The notes under the pieces are model-generated. The model searched no databases. It was not told the DNA's origin and saw only the letters and a list, made by a program, of their open reading frames with translations. From Helicoverpa zea (taxonomy: Eukaryota; Arthropoda; Insecta; Lepidoptera; Noctuidae), in NCBI RefSeq assembly GCF_022581195.2, contig NC_061463.1, forward strand, positions 4,836,001 to 4,900,000: a DNA stretch of 64,000 bases. Direction: 5' to 3'. Below, piece after piece: positions 33,508 to 48,100 of the stretch. Every line of letters starts with the position of its first letter. Position 1 is the stretch's first letter. The translations under genes were made by a program, and so were the position numbers.

Positions 33508-36124
33508 AAATATTATTTCACTTTATAGGTAAAGATTTCTGTATAAAATATTGTATTTTATATTCCTTTAGCAACAGAGTAATTAACTATATTGTACTTT
33601 CGTAAGTGCCCTATAAAAATATAAGGAATTTTTATAAAATACAATAGCAGCTAAACAAGTGAAGTCATTATGATGATCTTACCTAACTTCTTGTATGTCG
33701 CTAATGATAAAACAATAGAAATTCAATTGTGTCCCGCGTATATCTGCACTCCGACATACAACGGGTCAATGCTGAGATCGCAAACAAATATGTCTGTGTA
33801 TGGAGTCATATTATTTGTTCACTATTTTTTTGTTTTGATTTAGATAGCTCATCATAGTCATAATAGTAGGTAATTGGGCTACAGTTCCAAACCTTATTTC
33901 ATCTGTATCACTGTGTTCAAAGATAGAACAGAGAAACATTGTTTTGTTGGTAATTAGTTAGAAAATGTAGCCACTAATATAAAATAGTTATAAATGTTTT
34001 GTTTTTATACATGCAAAGTTGGTGGTTTTTGCCAACTTTTTCCAGTGCTACATGAAAATTTTCACCACGTCTGCAATAATTTCATACAAAATGAAGTTCC
34101 AGTTATAAATTCTAAATACTAAATAAATATTGTCATTTTTTTGAAGGGTTGAAACAGATTTATGTATTTACTTTAGTTTTCAACACATAAAACAGGTGCC
34201 TTTATTGCAATAATGTAACTGCCGTTAATAAGAGGGATAAATAAAACTATTATTTACTTGTCAATTTATATTTTGTTTCGATTTCATATAAAAGTACAAA
34301 AAGATACCTTATTCACAGATTAGGCGAATGGAACCCGTCATTTGTTTTAAATCAAATTTATAATATCACTGTTTTAAACATTACTATTTTTATCACGGTT
34401 TTCACTTGCCCTTGCAATCAACCAGTTTCTAACTGCTGAAGAAAACTGAACCTTAAACCATCTGATCAAAATACCAAATTAGTATAAGTTGTAAGCATCG
34501 CTAATAGAGTATATTTTGCCTTGTTGGCAATGAGATGATGTCATCTATACTACGTGTATAGTTTTTTTCCTAAAACAACACCACTTATTTAACAAACTTT
34601 TACGATTCTGGACCTTATTAAAAGGAATAAGTCCTTTTAATAAGGTCCAGAATCGTAAAAGTAACAGCTTTAATTTAACTCCACTAAGGGCTTATGTAAT
34701 CGCTGTTTGATATCTTTAAATAGTCCAGGAAAGTACATAATTGGCTGCATATGCAGTGGTATTTTGCAAAAGTGGACTTTATTCAATGCCAAATATATTT
34801 ACATACACTAAAAGCTATAATATATTTATCATAAATTAAAGATATCACGTTTATTTAACGCTGTGTGACAGCTTTTAAATCTAAATTACCGTTTACCATT
34901 ACTAATTTTATTTTCTATATAATTTAATAGGAATGAGTGACAGAAAGTTTAATTTTATATCCGAATGTCACTGCGACAAAATTCTTGCATTTAAGCACGT
35001 AACATACTTATAAATTTTCTTTTATTTCTTAAGAAATTTAAAGTTTTGGTATGCGACATACCTACGATTACAAATAATACCCAAAATAATAACTAATAAC
35101 ATTCTTACAGAGAATTTTCACCCTTGTCAGGCGTAGAAGAACCGAGACTAGCTTCAGACACACCAACCCAAATCTGTCAAATTTCTTCAATAGATTTGCA
35201 ACCTTATCACAACAGTGAAATGTTAATGTTCGATTGGTAGAAATTCTGATAGGTTCTACTGGCATCTGTACCTATACGCAAAAATCCGCTAGTTGGAAAA
35301 AGCTTCTTTCTACACCTGATTTGTCATATAATTTTCCATTACACAGTCATCAAATGCCAACACCAAAGGTGAAATTAAAATAACATACATTTCATTAAAG
35401 TACTGGGTTTCATATGTTTATAAATATCACACAAAATAATGGTCCCAAAATTAACACATTTTAACCAAATAATATCTAAGACGAGCATTCTTATTTCTAG
35501 TATTTACAGAACACTAACTTAACATAAACCAACTAATATAAAATGTTCCTAAGAAATGGTGTCTTAAATGTATAACTTTTTCCTCTTAATCCTGATGATC
35601 ATGAATCCTGATGGTCATGATTGTATAATTAAAAAATGATTTAAGTATATACTACCACAAGATGATTAAATCCATTTATTTAGATTATATATTTATACTT
35701 ATGTAGTTTAAATTTACGGCAAGAGAAATGAGCATACTGCCTTGTTATAACTAACAATCAGTCACAGATGTATGTATATTAGGTATCTTTGGCTGTACAT
35801 TACCCAAGATTATATACCATTACCCATATATTTTAATGATTAGGTGTAAAGTTCCCATAAAGACACTTATCGCGATTTCTATTCAACGTTTTACAATAAT
35901 TTAAATAACATAACTTCTAAAATTCGAGACAAACACCCGTTCGGAGTAAATGTGAATACAAACTAACTATAATTAAAAATATTACGTGACATAAATACCT
36001 AAATCTTAAACAATAATTTAACATAAACTGATCACAAGAACATAATAATTTTGTACTAACAGAAACGTGTAATGCTTATATCACAATTTGAAGGGACGCG
36101 TACAAGGCTCTATGGTTATATAAA
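33508..36124. other. Convergent 3' flanks of Riok1 and the ABCG gene
   Basis: No coding region is recognised. It contains the presumed 3' UTRs of both genes (AATAAA at 34122 on the plus strand) and the hairpin at 34597-34661. Otherwise AT-rich. Confidence 0.5.
34597..34661. repeat. Perfect 30-bp stem hairpin
   Basis: 34597-34626 (begins cttttacgattctgg) and 34632-34661 are exact reverse complements with only a 5-nt loop (ataag). It lies in the Riok1/ABCG convergent intergenic region. Perfect pairing and a tiny loop suggest a recent fold-back event or a small palindromic MITE. A loop this short is atypical for a microRNA precursor. Confidence 0.85.
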
Positions 36125-39100
36125 TCATGTAGCGAATCGCCATCTTAGGCCGATGTAACACATAGATCGGAAGACCAACATAATACCCAACATTGTTGCT
36201 ATTTCTAGCCAAACTGAACTGTTCTCTATATCTAAGTATTTGATCAAAACCTCTGGTTTGGCGAAATGGCAATACATGTCTTCACAATCTAATGGTTGTC
36301 TGTCAAAGCCAAAAATTGTAAGAACCATGGCGACTATACCGCATCTGATAAAAGAGGTTTTCATGAGGATGTTCATAAGAAGAGGTATCTCGTGTGCGAA
36401 GTCGAATCCGTAGATGGCGAGGCCAAGGAATGGAGCGATGGCTGAAGGACCGATAGCGCATCCATTCTGAAAGAAAAAGAAAGTAAAGGTTAATTTATAA
36501 ATTAGTCTGACGAAAATAATGGTAATATCAGTGAAGAGTAGCTTGTAGGACGACTGTTAAATGTTGGGTAGTTTCTGGAGATGTGGATAGTGTGAAGAGT
36601 TTCTGAATAATCAGACATCTGTGAAAACGATATTGAAGTTGACCAGGAGCTTCACGGTTTCGCGCTTTACATCTCCGTGCGAATGGTCCTCAATAATTTT
36701 ACCAAAAGAAGGATGCTGAAGCTCGTTGTAAAATATGAATAGTAAATAACATAATAGTGAACTCACCGTAACATTAAACACAGAGCCAATCGCCATCCCC
36801 ATGCCTTCAGCTGCCAAAGACACAACGTTCCCCACGAGGCAGAAGGCAAGGAACCTCATTACAGAAAACGGTACTCCAGCCATAAAATACACGATGGTCG
36901 AGAATATGATGTTGAAAGTCACTTGTACGGGAAGCTTGGACACTGTTAATGCAGCGTAGTATGGAGTCAGGCTGTACCAGCAGTTGAAGTGCTCTTTCTT
37001 TACTAGTTTCACTTCTTGGGGATCTGGAAATGTGAACATTTTGATTAGTTTGGTGAAAGGGGTCAGATCACAAAATTCTCAAAATATATGTTCAGCTTAT
37101 GTATTATAGAGATATAATATTTCAGCAGACTAAACTTGAGTGGCTTTTCAGTATTCGGGCGTGAGACTTCTTTACCCGTTTAGTTTAAAATCAATTTGGT
37201 CTTGTGTAGAAGATTTCATGCCATTTATATCATATCATACGAAATTAACTCGTTAAGACCTGCTCGGTAATAGGTATACTTCAATAACTCAAGTAAGTTT
37301 TAGAATACCATGTAGTGTACCTGTCTCATAGAGATATCAAAATACTCACATACAAGAACTGGCACCATGATCTGCGTATACGCAAAGAATATGACGAGCC
37401 CCACACACAGCTTGAGGTGGTTGAACATCTGCGTGCCGTCGTTCGCCATGTTGAAGAAGCAGATCCCCACTAGTAAGCCACACATCACGTGGTGAATGAA
37501 CTGGATGCAGAGACCTGGAATTGTGGAACAAATTCATTAAGAACTATTAATATAGAGGTTATTTACAGTTTTGGGAATCGAGATCCTTGTAATGTAAAGG
37601 TTTCGCTTTATATACGGGTGCATTCCTTGGAGCCTAGTTTTTTTTTCTTATTTGATGTGGTGTTAGAAAGTCTGTCGTTACGGCTATGAGCATAAAAGTG
37701 TTTGGCAATAAGTGATTCACGAAACTTTCTCGGAAATCAACTTTATGTACCTGATATAGTCAAAGAGGTCAAGATTACGATTTTATAAGAGCCTTACCTG
37801 GTCTATTCCTAAAAATCTGTGTCAACATCCTCTGCAGCAGAATCGAAAACTGTTCAAAAAACGTCGCCGAATATTTCTTCGCGTCTGGTTTCTGCATCCT
37901 CATCCAAGCTATCGAAGAATTTCCATTCGACAGCTGACTGGACAGCGAACTTACGGAGCCACTTGATCCTTCGTATTTTTGCACTTTGTAGGAGCACTTT
38001 TCATTTGATAGGATTATTTCTGTCTCGTTGGCATCCTCTGTTTCGTAACTGATCTTCAACTGCATCTGTGTTGTGTTTGGTGCAGCCTGCTCTTGGTCCA
38101 GTTTGACTGATTTGTAAACTTTTCCGTTCATAATCTCTTTGGATAGTAGGTTTATAAATTCTGGTGTTTCTGTTAGTTCTATGACTGTAAGTAAAAAAAT
38201 ATTTATTAGGTAAGTAAATATCTATGGAAAGTTTTGTTTGATGTTTATGATTAGAATTGAAAGGAAGTCCAAGGCTTATAAAAGATATCGTTCGTCTTAT
38301 CGATTTGTGTGCCTCAACTTCCTCTACATCCTAATCAGATATGGAAAGTTTATTTAACTTGTAATTTGAATATTAGATTTGTTTATAGAATAGGTGCCTA
38401 CCCTATAAGTAGATGTTAGTCGAAGGCGCTAAAATTAGATAACCCTCCTACGTAATACCTTATGACCTATAGCTATGAATTGCATAGTTTTGAAAAATAA
38501 GACCTGACAATATAAAACAAAGTGATTATAAACAGGAATTTTATAAACGTTAATAAAATTATGTCAGTACCTATACAATAACATGTGACTTAAGAGGGAC
38601 AGTATCACAATGGAATATTTTAAATTCTGTAACACTTTACGTAAGTAAATGGATAGGTGCTGATTTGAATAACAAATGGGTTCAGCTTTGTTTTCCTTCA
38701 GTAGCGCTCTTTACCCTTGCAGATTAGGTAGACCGTTGAACTGTCACGTTTAAAACGAGACGGGAAATTAACCAAGAGTGATCCTTCTTAACAAAAACTA
38801 CATGAAAAACTTGTCAGCTTAAAGTAAACTCCATTTTTAGTGCCGAAGATTTATACATACACATAAAGGTTTCTTGCTTTATGTTGGACTGTAAACATAC
38901 AGATACCTACTCGTAATCTTTCAATGTCTCGCCATTTCCAGCCTTTTGGCCACTATTAATCTAGGCAAGGGAAGAAGTGCCTTTGATGCCTACTCGAATG
39001 AAACGGTGTGAATAGTCAGTATCTACACGAACACAAAAGTATTGTTTTATTGTTATGCCAATCGTATTGTTGCTACGTAAAAGACTTTGAATTGGACCAA

Positions 39101-42100
39101 GCTTGATTAAACAATCAATAGACTGTACAATGTGCATGCCTGCATACCTTTTTGTCATCATAATCAATGCTATACCCAAACAATATTTTATAGAATAGTC
39201 AATGTGGAGATACTTAGTAGGCCTGTCTAATACAAACATAATCAAATATTTTATGGATTTTTTCCCAGGCTACATGACAAAGTTAGAAAACAACAACATC
39301 GGTTAATCGGTTTTATAGTTGCATGAGACAGGTACATAATCAGTCCAGACAATTATTTGATACTATTACAGCTCTAATTGACCTAGCAACTAAGTGTGAG
39401 CATTCCACGTTTCTCAAACTGTCATTAAGTATGGAACTACAAAGTTAATAATCATTATATAATTATGTAAATCCAGATAACTTTAACACGTGTCAACATT
39501 CTAATCATGACAACTACAAAACACATTTTTGTTATGGCGGCTCCACACTATTGCCGAGAAATCACGAGACAACTCGATTCACATGGTTTGAATACGCGAG
39601 AACTCCCACGCTTGCCTGCAAAAGTGCAAACTTTACTCTCTATGCTAGCACCTAATTCTGCACCTACTAGGAAACAATCCTCTATTATCCTACTTAAAGA
39701 TGATCTGGTTTCCTAAATAGGACGACGAGCTAGGTGAATGAACCAAAACAAAAAAGGTACTTACTAAAATCAGCTGGGTTATAATGCCTAGGACAGGGCA
39801 AGCCAACGGTCTGTAGGAAGGGTACCATCGCTTTTGTGTCGCCCTGGTATATGCAGTAGCCATCAGCTATCACGTAAACCTGGAAAAATAATTATAAACC
39901 ATGAATAATTGCAATTTCATTGTAAACTAAGAGAGTCAGGTAATGTGTCGAACTTACTAATTGAGATCTAAACATAAGTAAGATACTGGTCAAAAAACTG
40001 TCATCATCATCTTAGCAACAAGACGTCAACACAGGATGTACTATTAATTCCAATTTCTTGCTATTCCAATCTATAAGCCACCTATAAACCATACCTAAAT
40101 CAACCTATTTAGTTAAAATATGAATATGGCTTCATTCTGTTTCCTCCGAACCCTGAAAGCCTGCATATTTTCTTAGAACTACACAAACTTGCAAAGCTTA
40201 TAATGAGATGTAGCAACAACTCGTAACGCTTAATCAAGCCAAATCTGACCTTTAGCAACATAGTTTTCCTGTCCTAATTATCTAATAATCTACTTACACG
40301 TGTGATCTTGATAAAAATAATCAGCAACATTGTATTCTTTGATACATTATGACTATTTGTCACGAAAATATATGACGGCAAAGTTGTTGGCTGTGGCTGT
40401 ATGTGATGGCTAATGGCCAAACCAAATATTCTATCCATTTGCTGGTATTGCTAACTAGAGATAGGAATTTGACGTACCTTGTATGGGGCGTATATGAAAA
40501 CACTATCTCAAATCGGCAACACTAAAATGGAACTGGGCCGGACATGTCAGCCGAATGCATCCAGAAAGATGGGTCACTATCGTCTCCCAGTGGACACCTC
40601 AAGATGGACACCGCAGGCGGGGTAGGCCCCGGAAGAGATGGCGTGACGATCTAGACGCCTATCGTCGAGACTTGTGGACTCGGTCGAAAGATCGAGAAGT
40701 GTGGAAGCAAGATGGGGAGGCCTTTGCCCAGCAGTGGGATATTATGGGCTAAAAAAACTCTGGGTAACAAAATAATAGAGAGATTGAATATAGGGATCGG
40801 CCGTAACGGTGCTACCATGGGGAAATCTATTGACATCACAATTTGGTGAAAGGTCGTTATTAGCGAATCTGTATCATTCGAGAATTGAATGGTTTGTGTT
40901 AGACTTTCATTAATAGCATGCGTCAATGGAATGATATTTTTCTTATAGGTACGCAATATTTTTAGTGCGAATTATCTGGTGAAAGTTGTAAGTAATCAGT
41001 TGAATAGATAGCATAAACCAAAAGATTTATTAGATCGAACCTAGACCTTCTCTACAGAATTGTTTTTTTTTTTCGAAACGCTTGAGAGCTTTGATTGCTC
41101 GATACGTTCAAATACAGGTATACCTTTACGTAATATGTAGGTATATCGAGTAAACGCTAACATTTTTATTTATCTAACCATTCACTAAATATAAAGAAAA
41201 TTCAATACCTATCGCGTTTCATGCGAAATGTATGAAAACCAACTCATTAACACGTCCATACGAATTGTGAACACCTATTCCATCATTGAATCATGTAGAC
41301 AAGGATTTTTATTATTAAACTTTTGTAGGTATTTTAAAGTAAAATAAGAAGAAGAAAACGTCAAAGTAAATCACAGAGTATTGTATAATAATGGTGATTA
41401 CGGTTATTATGTAAATAATCACTAAGCTAATGAAACAATGGTAGTCACACGCAAACCGCTGTGATCGTCACGAACTTATTAAATGTAACCTCTCGTTGAT
41501 TCTTATAATTATAACTGGAATTAATTAAAATACCTACGTGATATATAACGTCATGGTATCTCGCCTGTAATCTACAAAAGGATCGACAGAGTTGTATATA
41601 AGTTCACAGTTGGATGTGACCGTTGCGCCTGGACCGAGTCTACCTAATAATAGCAATAAACCACTGATTACAGAAAGTAACTAACTGTAAAACTGCAGGT
41701 GAGAAACACCTTTTAAAAAAGCCCTACTTGCAGCAAAACTGAACCTGAAACTTCAAAACTAGGCTGTAAAACAGAAATGGGCTCGGCAACAATTTGTAAA
41801 AAAAAATGTTACCATATAAAGCAAATGAATTAGATATTTTTTGGATGACAGAAGATCAGAGGTAGGATTCTCAGCAACGCTCAAAAACAAGCTGATACCT
41901 AATTTAAATTAAGGCTTAAGCATATTAACCAGTAATCTATGTGTCTCTTCAGAATTATAATTACATATTATCAGTGCGATTCCTAGCAACACTAAAATAC
42001 AAAAATTCATAATACCTTCAACAATAACTCACGATTGAAGGTGTGGACGAGTTAATAACTTCATAATAATTCCGACTAATAATGATATGATAATAATACG

Positions 42101-45100
42101 GTATGTTACTCGAACATAAAATGAACATTGCAAGCTTTAATGGTATTCTAACATTTACCTTTTGTTATAATAGTCTTTAGTTTTTCTTTATAACACTTAG
42201 ATAGATTTATTTTATTATCGGTCTTTTTAAAAAATAATAAATCTTGATATATTTAAGGACCTACACGGTGACATAAAATTGCTCTTAATACACCTACTAT
42301 TCACCTAAAACAAATGATAAATAATAAAAAGAACGAGGTACGGGACAGCTAAATTCGAAAAATTACATTAAAATTCTAGTTTTCCGTCCTTCTGCCCAAG
42401 TCTAGCCTGGTACAAATAAGTAAGTTACGATTAAATCTTGTTTTTCGTAATAAATAAAGTACACCGGTATGCACCTAATTTCTTATTACATTAGCTCCAA
42501 ATAAATTACGTCAAATTTAAACTCTAATCTAAAACAACGAATGGATCGATTATTGCAATCCACAGTTATACGATTTGAGGAAAATGGCCAGTGCTTTAAT
42601 ACTGAATGTGAAAACCAAGCAGTTTGCAAGTCCGTTAAATGTTTTATTTATATATACGTGCAGGTAAATGCATTATGTACCCATGTAATAAATTGCTGGT
42701 AACACACTATAAGGAAAGCCACGAAAATCTCAAAGCTTAATATGCAAAGCTGACGTTGATTAATCTTGGAAGGTATGGTTTGCTTAAGCTGTGTTTATGT
42801 ACCTGCATACTTATACCTAAATACTTTTTCATAAAATTAAATGCATTTTCCTGTGTCGATATCTAACTACAGAGTCGTATCTAAAATTATATTTAGCAAG
42901 TAAATAGGTTGCAAGCAAAAGTGGGAAACGGCAGACTCATGCAGAGTTTTCAATTGTATAAGAACAATTTTAATAGGTTCATTAATAACAGAATTAAAGT
43001 CTTTCAATAGACAAGTCGACTTTCTTTTAAGCTGCCTCAAATACAACAACCCCGAGCCCAACATAGTTAGGAAATTGCAAGGCAGATGATGATGATGTCT
43101 CAAAATGGCTTCAAAATGTTGGCTTGGCTTGACTCCACGTTCACCTTCTCAAAGACTGGGAGTCTATAGTCCCGTGTACCTAGATGGCAGAGACATACGT
43201 ACTAATAGCACTATTTCCAAATCTTACCTGATCGAACATCTCCAACAGCGAAGCCGCGGGCTGATGTATAGTGCACACGACGGTCCTTCCTTGCCTTGCC
43301 AATTGTTTTAGCACTTTCACACACTGTGTTGTTGTGACTGTGTCCAATCCACTTGTAGGCTCGTCCAGGAAGAATATTGGAGGGTTGTTGACTAATTCTA
43401 ATGCTATTGATAACCTGGAAGACGAAAAAATAGATTGATTAGATATTCAGCGATGCTTTGGTAAAGTAAATGGGTGCGAAGTTTATTAGACCTTTTACTG
43501 ATCCTGTTCTATATATTTCGACTGTAGAATTAAAACTAACTTATACTAATACTGCCTAATAGCTTTTAAAATGGATTAGAACATCGGACTAATATTTAAA
43601 TACCAGCCGGGAAAGTTTCGAAGCAATTCCGGCACGATTTTAACATTCTACCTGACTTTGTTCACCGGATTTAAGGACTATTAATGTAGCTTTGTATGGG
43701 TGAATATTTGTGAAATCTATTGAGCAGTTCCTGTGATTTGTAGTCATAAAATCCCTTGCTATGTTGCAGCCATTTAGTTTTTCTGGTTCTCCGGATCCAA
43801 TTTTATGAAAGGAAGCTTTTATGAGTTTTAGAAAGCCTGATGAATGATAATATGTTAATACAAAGTAAACACTAACTATGTACATAGTAAACTAAAATTG
43901 AGAAACCTAAACGATCATTATCATAATGGCAATAAAATGTTGCTAAAATATGAATTTACGATGTATCTATAATTGCAGCGCATGATGCATGGAGCTATAA
44001 TTATAACACTCGAAGTTTGCACAAGGCTGCAAGTTGCGAGAAAACCATAAACTCATGAGCACCTTTTTTGCACCCTTGTTGCTTATGACAATATACCTAT
44101 TATTGTATCGTTGTATCCTGTTGTATTATTGTATTTTGGTAAGCTTTGTAGACTGCCTCAAAAACACAATGAATAAAAACACAGGTGAGTCACAATAGTA
44201 CCTAATAAAGTTCCAAGTTTTATGCAATTTTATTAGGGTTTTACAACTGTAATTCGTTCGTTCGTTTAATAACAGCAGTATCTTTAAATACTCTATGCGA
44301 CAGCTGCAGAATGCAACGTTTCCCAAGTCAGTTTTATTTAAAACAAATGTGGGAAATTTTCTTCCAACAACATTGGGAGACTTTGTTCCGAAAATAATAT
44401 AGTTGCAAAATTATTGTAATGTTGATTTCCATATAATCGGCAATCGAATTGAATAATAAGAAAACACGACGTAATTTGATCTAAAAAGACGATCGGAAGT
44501 ATAATTTCTGAACATTTACGTTTATGCCGTAGAAATTCTTAGTGGCAACGCAAGGCTGGATTTGTGACCTGTTGATGGCCATAGACATAGACTCATCTTA
44601 CACAGGACCTCCGAAATGTATTGTTGCGCAAAGTATTTAGCAAATTATGTTAATTTAACGGGTAATCCGAAGGTGACAAAGCTAATGCTTAGTAACAATT
44701 CCAAAGAGCCTCTAAAAAGATCTCGAATTTTCCTTAATATGAATATTAGGACAACTTTCTCAATCGAGATCTGTTGCCAATCCCATTATTAGTAGGTCAT
44801 TGGCAGACTTTATAGAAGTTAGAAAATATTGAGGTTAACTTGATTACACAGTTTGCAAATTTTTAAGCTTCGAGCATTTTAAATTTCGAACTATAATACT
44901 ACCAGCCAGTATTACCAAAAAGGTTACAAAACAAACCAACCTCTTTTTTTGTCCTCCCGATAACATATCTGTTCTCGTGTGCTGATGTTCCAAAAGGCCC
45001 ATTTCTTGCAAAATCTCTTCTGAAGGTGCTTTAGATCCTTTGGGTGCTTTCAACCTGGCTGCCACATCCATGGCTTCGCGAACTGTCAGCAATGGCTGGA

Positions 45101-48100
45101 GTAAATCCTCTTGGGTAATGTAACAGGACGATCTCTGGAAATGATGCTCGTCTCTTGGCTGCCCATTTACCAGAAGTTCTCCTGATACACCTGCAGATCT
45201 GAGAAGTGGAGAGTAAAAATTTGATGAACCTTTACAGGTAAATAAATTATGTCTACTCAATTTAGGGTAGTTTCAACGTTTTTCTGTTTTTCTTGAACCA
45301 TTGGAGAAGCAATCTGTTTCATATTCGCATTTTTTATTGTTTGCCGTTCGTACCTGTATCCAGACAAAGCATTGAGTAGCGAGCTCTTGCCAGCTCCCGA
45401 AGGTCCCATGATGGCTACCAGCTGGCCTGATGTGAACCTTCCATCCACACCCTTGACCACCACCTTCCGCGGTCCTGAAAAGAAATAATGTTATCCATAA
45501 GTAAAATGAATAAGATGTGATCTCAGGTGATTAAAATTACTATAGTCATCTAGGTAATCAATTTAACTACAGAAATCGTCAATATCTAAAGCTCACAATA
45601 AAGTTTCAATAGGTTAAGCTTTAGGAAGTTTGGAGAATGCAACATTAATAGTTTCTAATATATTTTAGAAGTAAGTGCCTAATCGATGTGTATTTTTATT
45701 TCTCTTTTTATTTTACTGAAACGAATGATAATATCGTTCTTAAATCGATTTTACTCCGTTAACAACTTTATTGCGGTTTAAGCAAGAAAAAGGTAATTGC
45801 AATAGTATTGTGTCTATTAGTTGTCTATTACCAGATATAATCTATAAATTGCGACACTATTCTGCAAGAATTATGAAGCAAGATTTAGTTTCTCAGAAAT
45901 TAATGTAAGACAAAGGAATGTTTTAATTTATGTCATATGCCACATGTATATCCAAAAGGGATGCCTTTTTTAAATGAGTAGGTTTAAACTCTTATTTCTT
46001 AAATAGCCAATCGTCAGAATTTCCATTCAAAGTCAGTTACGCAAAGGAAAAGAGATTCATACGTGCGCACAGAGTTCATTGACCTAGACATTGTAATGCA
46101 GTATAATAGTGCATCGTATAATGGTATATGTAGGATTTGAGCGCAGAAATTCCCCAGTGCAGTTATTTGATTACCTACCAAGAAACCATTCAAGTGCAAT
46201 ATGGGTATTTTTAAGGATAAGGTACGCCTTTTCAATGTCAATGTTAGTTGGGGTTTTTTTTATTTTAAAATCTGAAAAGTTTTTAATGTTATATAATACT
46301 ACGGGTAATAATTTTCTACTTGCTTATGTTAATACATAATATCCAATTAAATGAAAAATAGTGATACCGTGAATGACACCAATGACGTCAAATTACTTAT
46401 ATACAGATATAATTTGTGTTATTTTACGTGATAATGTTTATAAACTATAATAATTGGTTTAAACACAAAGCTTATTGTGTTTAATTCTATATGATTACTT
46501 TCAATAGAAGATTAATTGAATGTAGGTAATTATGAGAAAATAAAATAAATTCACATTTTTTCAGCAAATTACATGAAATAATTGTTTTAAAACAATTAGA
46601 GCCTTATTCAATTATGTAGGTACTTTCTGTTGCTACTTGCCTCTTCACAATAACCTTTTTTCTTAACTGTTAGCATGGCAACACAAAAGAATAGTCTTTA
46701 TAGATATACTGTATTTTTTATCTTTTATTAAACATGTACTTATGTAAATAATTGTATTTTTTAATATTAACAATTAGAAAAAATAACTATATAAAAATTA
46801 CACTGTATCTTTTATTATTTTTGTCACAATTCTTTAGAATATCAAGATTCATTAAATACTCGTTAATTTTCAAATTCATTTGCTGACCCACTCAACTGCT
46901 CCAAATAAAAAACATAAATATTCAAGCAGGAAAATGTTAACCTATTTTTAAAATGGAACAGCAAATTTCTCATACTAAACGAATGGATCGCGGAAAAGCC
47001 CCACGGCCCTTGGCGGGCTTCGGCTGAGAAACAGTTATGTGACCCGACTCGTGCATCGCACCTTGCCACTAGAATCCTGGAGATACAACCGAGAATCGAT
47101 AAGACTTTTGCTGTAATCGATATACATTACAACGCCGATGAATCGAATCGCTACTATGCATCTCTAACGTTGTTGTGAATTTTTATTTTTGTTAAGGCCT
47201 GATAGAGCTGCAACATACTCAGATACTCAGATGACAGTTCATTTTTCTGTATCACCGGTCTATGTACGATTATCCGAATTTTCGATTATCAAAATCGACA
47301 CCGATCCCTATGAATAGTAATCGTTTTATTACCAGATACAAGGAAATATCTTTCCCAGAAGTGGTAAATAGGAGGATAACTGTGAAGCGAGTTTGTATGG
47401 GCAAAACATGAAAGGCATAGTAATCGATTTGCACATTTAATTAAAGAAACAGTTACTGTAGTCGCACCTTGAACTTGTGTGTCGAAAACATTCGATTAGT
47501 GTGAGCCGCTCGAGGCGTGAATCGATTAAATATCTATTGATTATTAAAATTGATTGGTTTGCTGGGAACATTTCTGCATGGCATGTACTCAGTACTAAGA
47601 ACAGTTAGAGATTAACGTGGAGTTGAAATGGTAGATAAGTAGAAGATAGAATTAACAGTGTTTTCTATTAACTAGTGGTTCCATCCATAGCTGTTTTCTG
47701 CTAATTCTATACTTACCTGTCTTTAAAATATCCTGATCGCAATCTTTAGCCTTAAGGGCCCAATGTATGCTCAACGGTGGACGCCATCATGCGCGTGAGA
47801 GCTCTCACGACGGGGGATGCTGTGTCCCGGGGGGGGGTCGTCTTGGCGGTGTCTCTTGACATCGCCAACGCCTTCAACACCCTTCCCTGGAGTTGCATTA
47901 GGGAGGCACTCCGGTATCACCGGGTGCCGACCTACCTTCGTCGCGTGGTCGAGGCCTATCTGTCGGATAGGTCCATAATCTACCCTGGTCACAACGGGGA
48001 ATGGAACCGGCGAGAAATGTCGTGCGGTGTTCCGCAGGGGTCGGTACTGGGGCCGCTCCTGTGGAACATCGGCTACGACTGGGTGCTGCGCGCCGACCTC

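Noticed and set aside
39507..39716. 69-codon plus-strand frame in an ABCG intron
   Set aside because: No recognisable family and no supporting splice or promoter context; probably repeat-derived.
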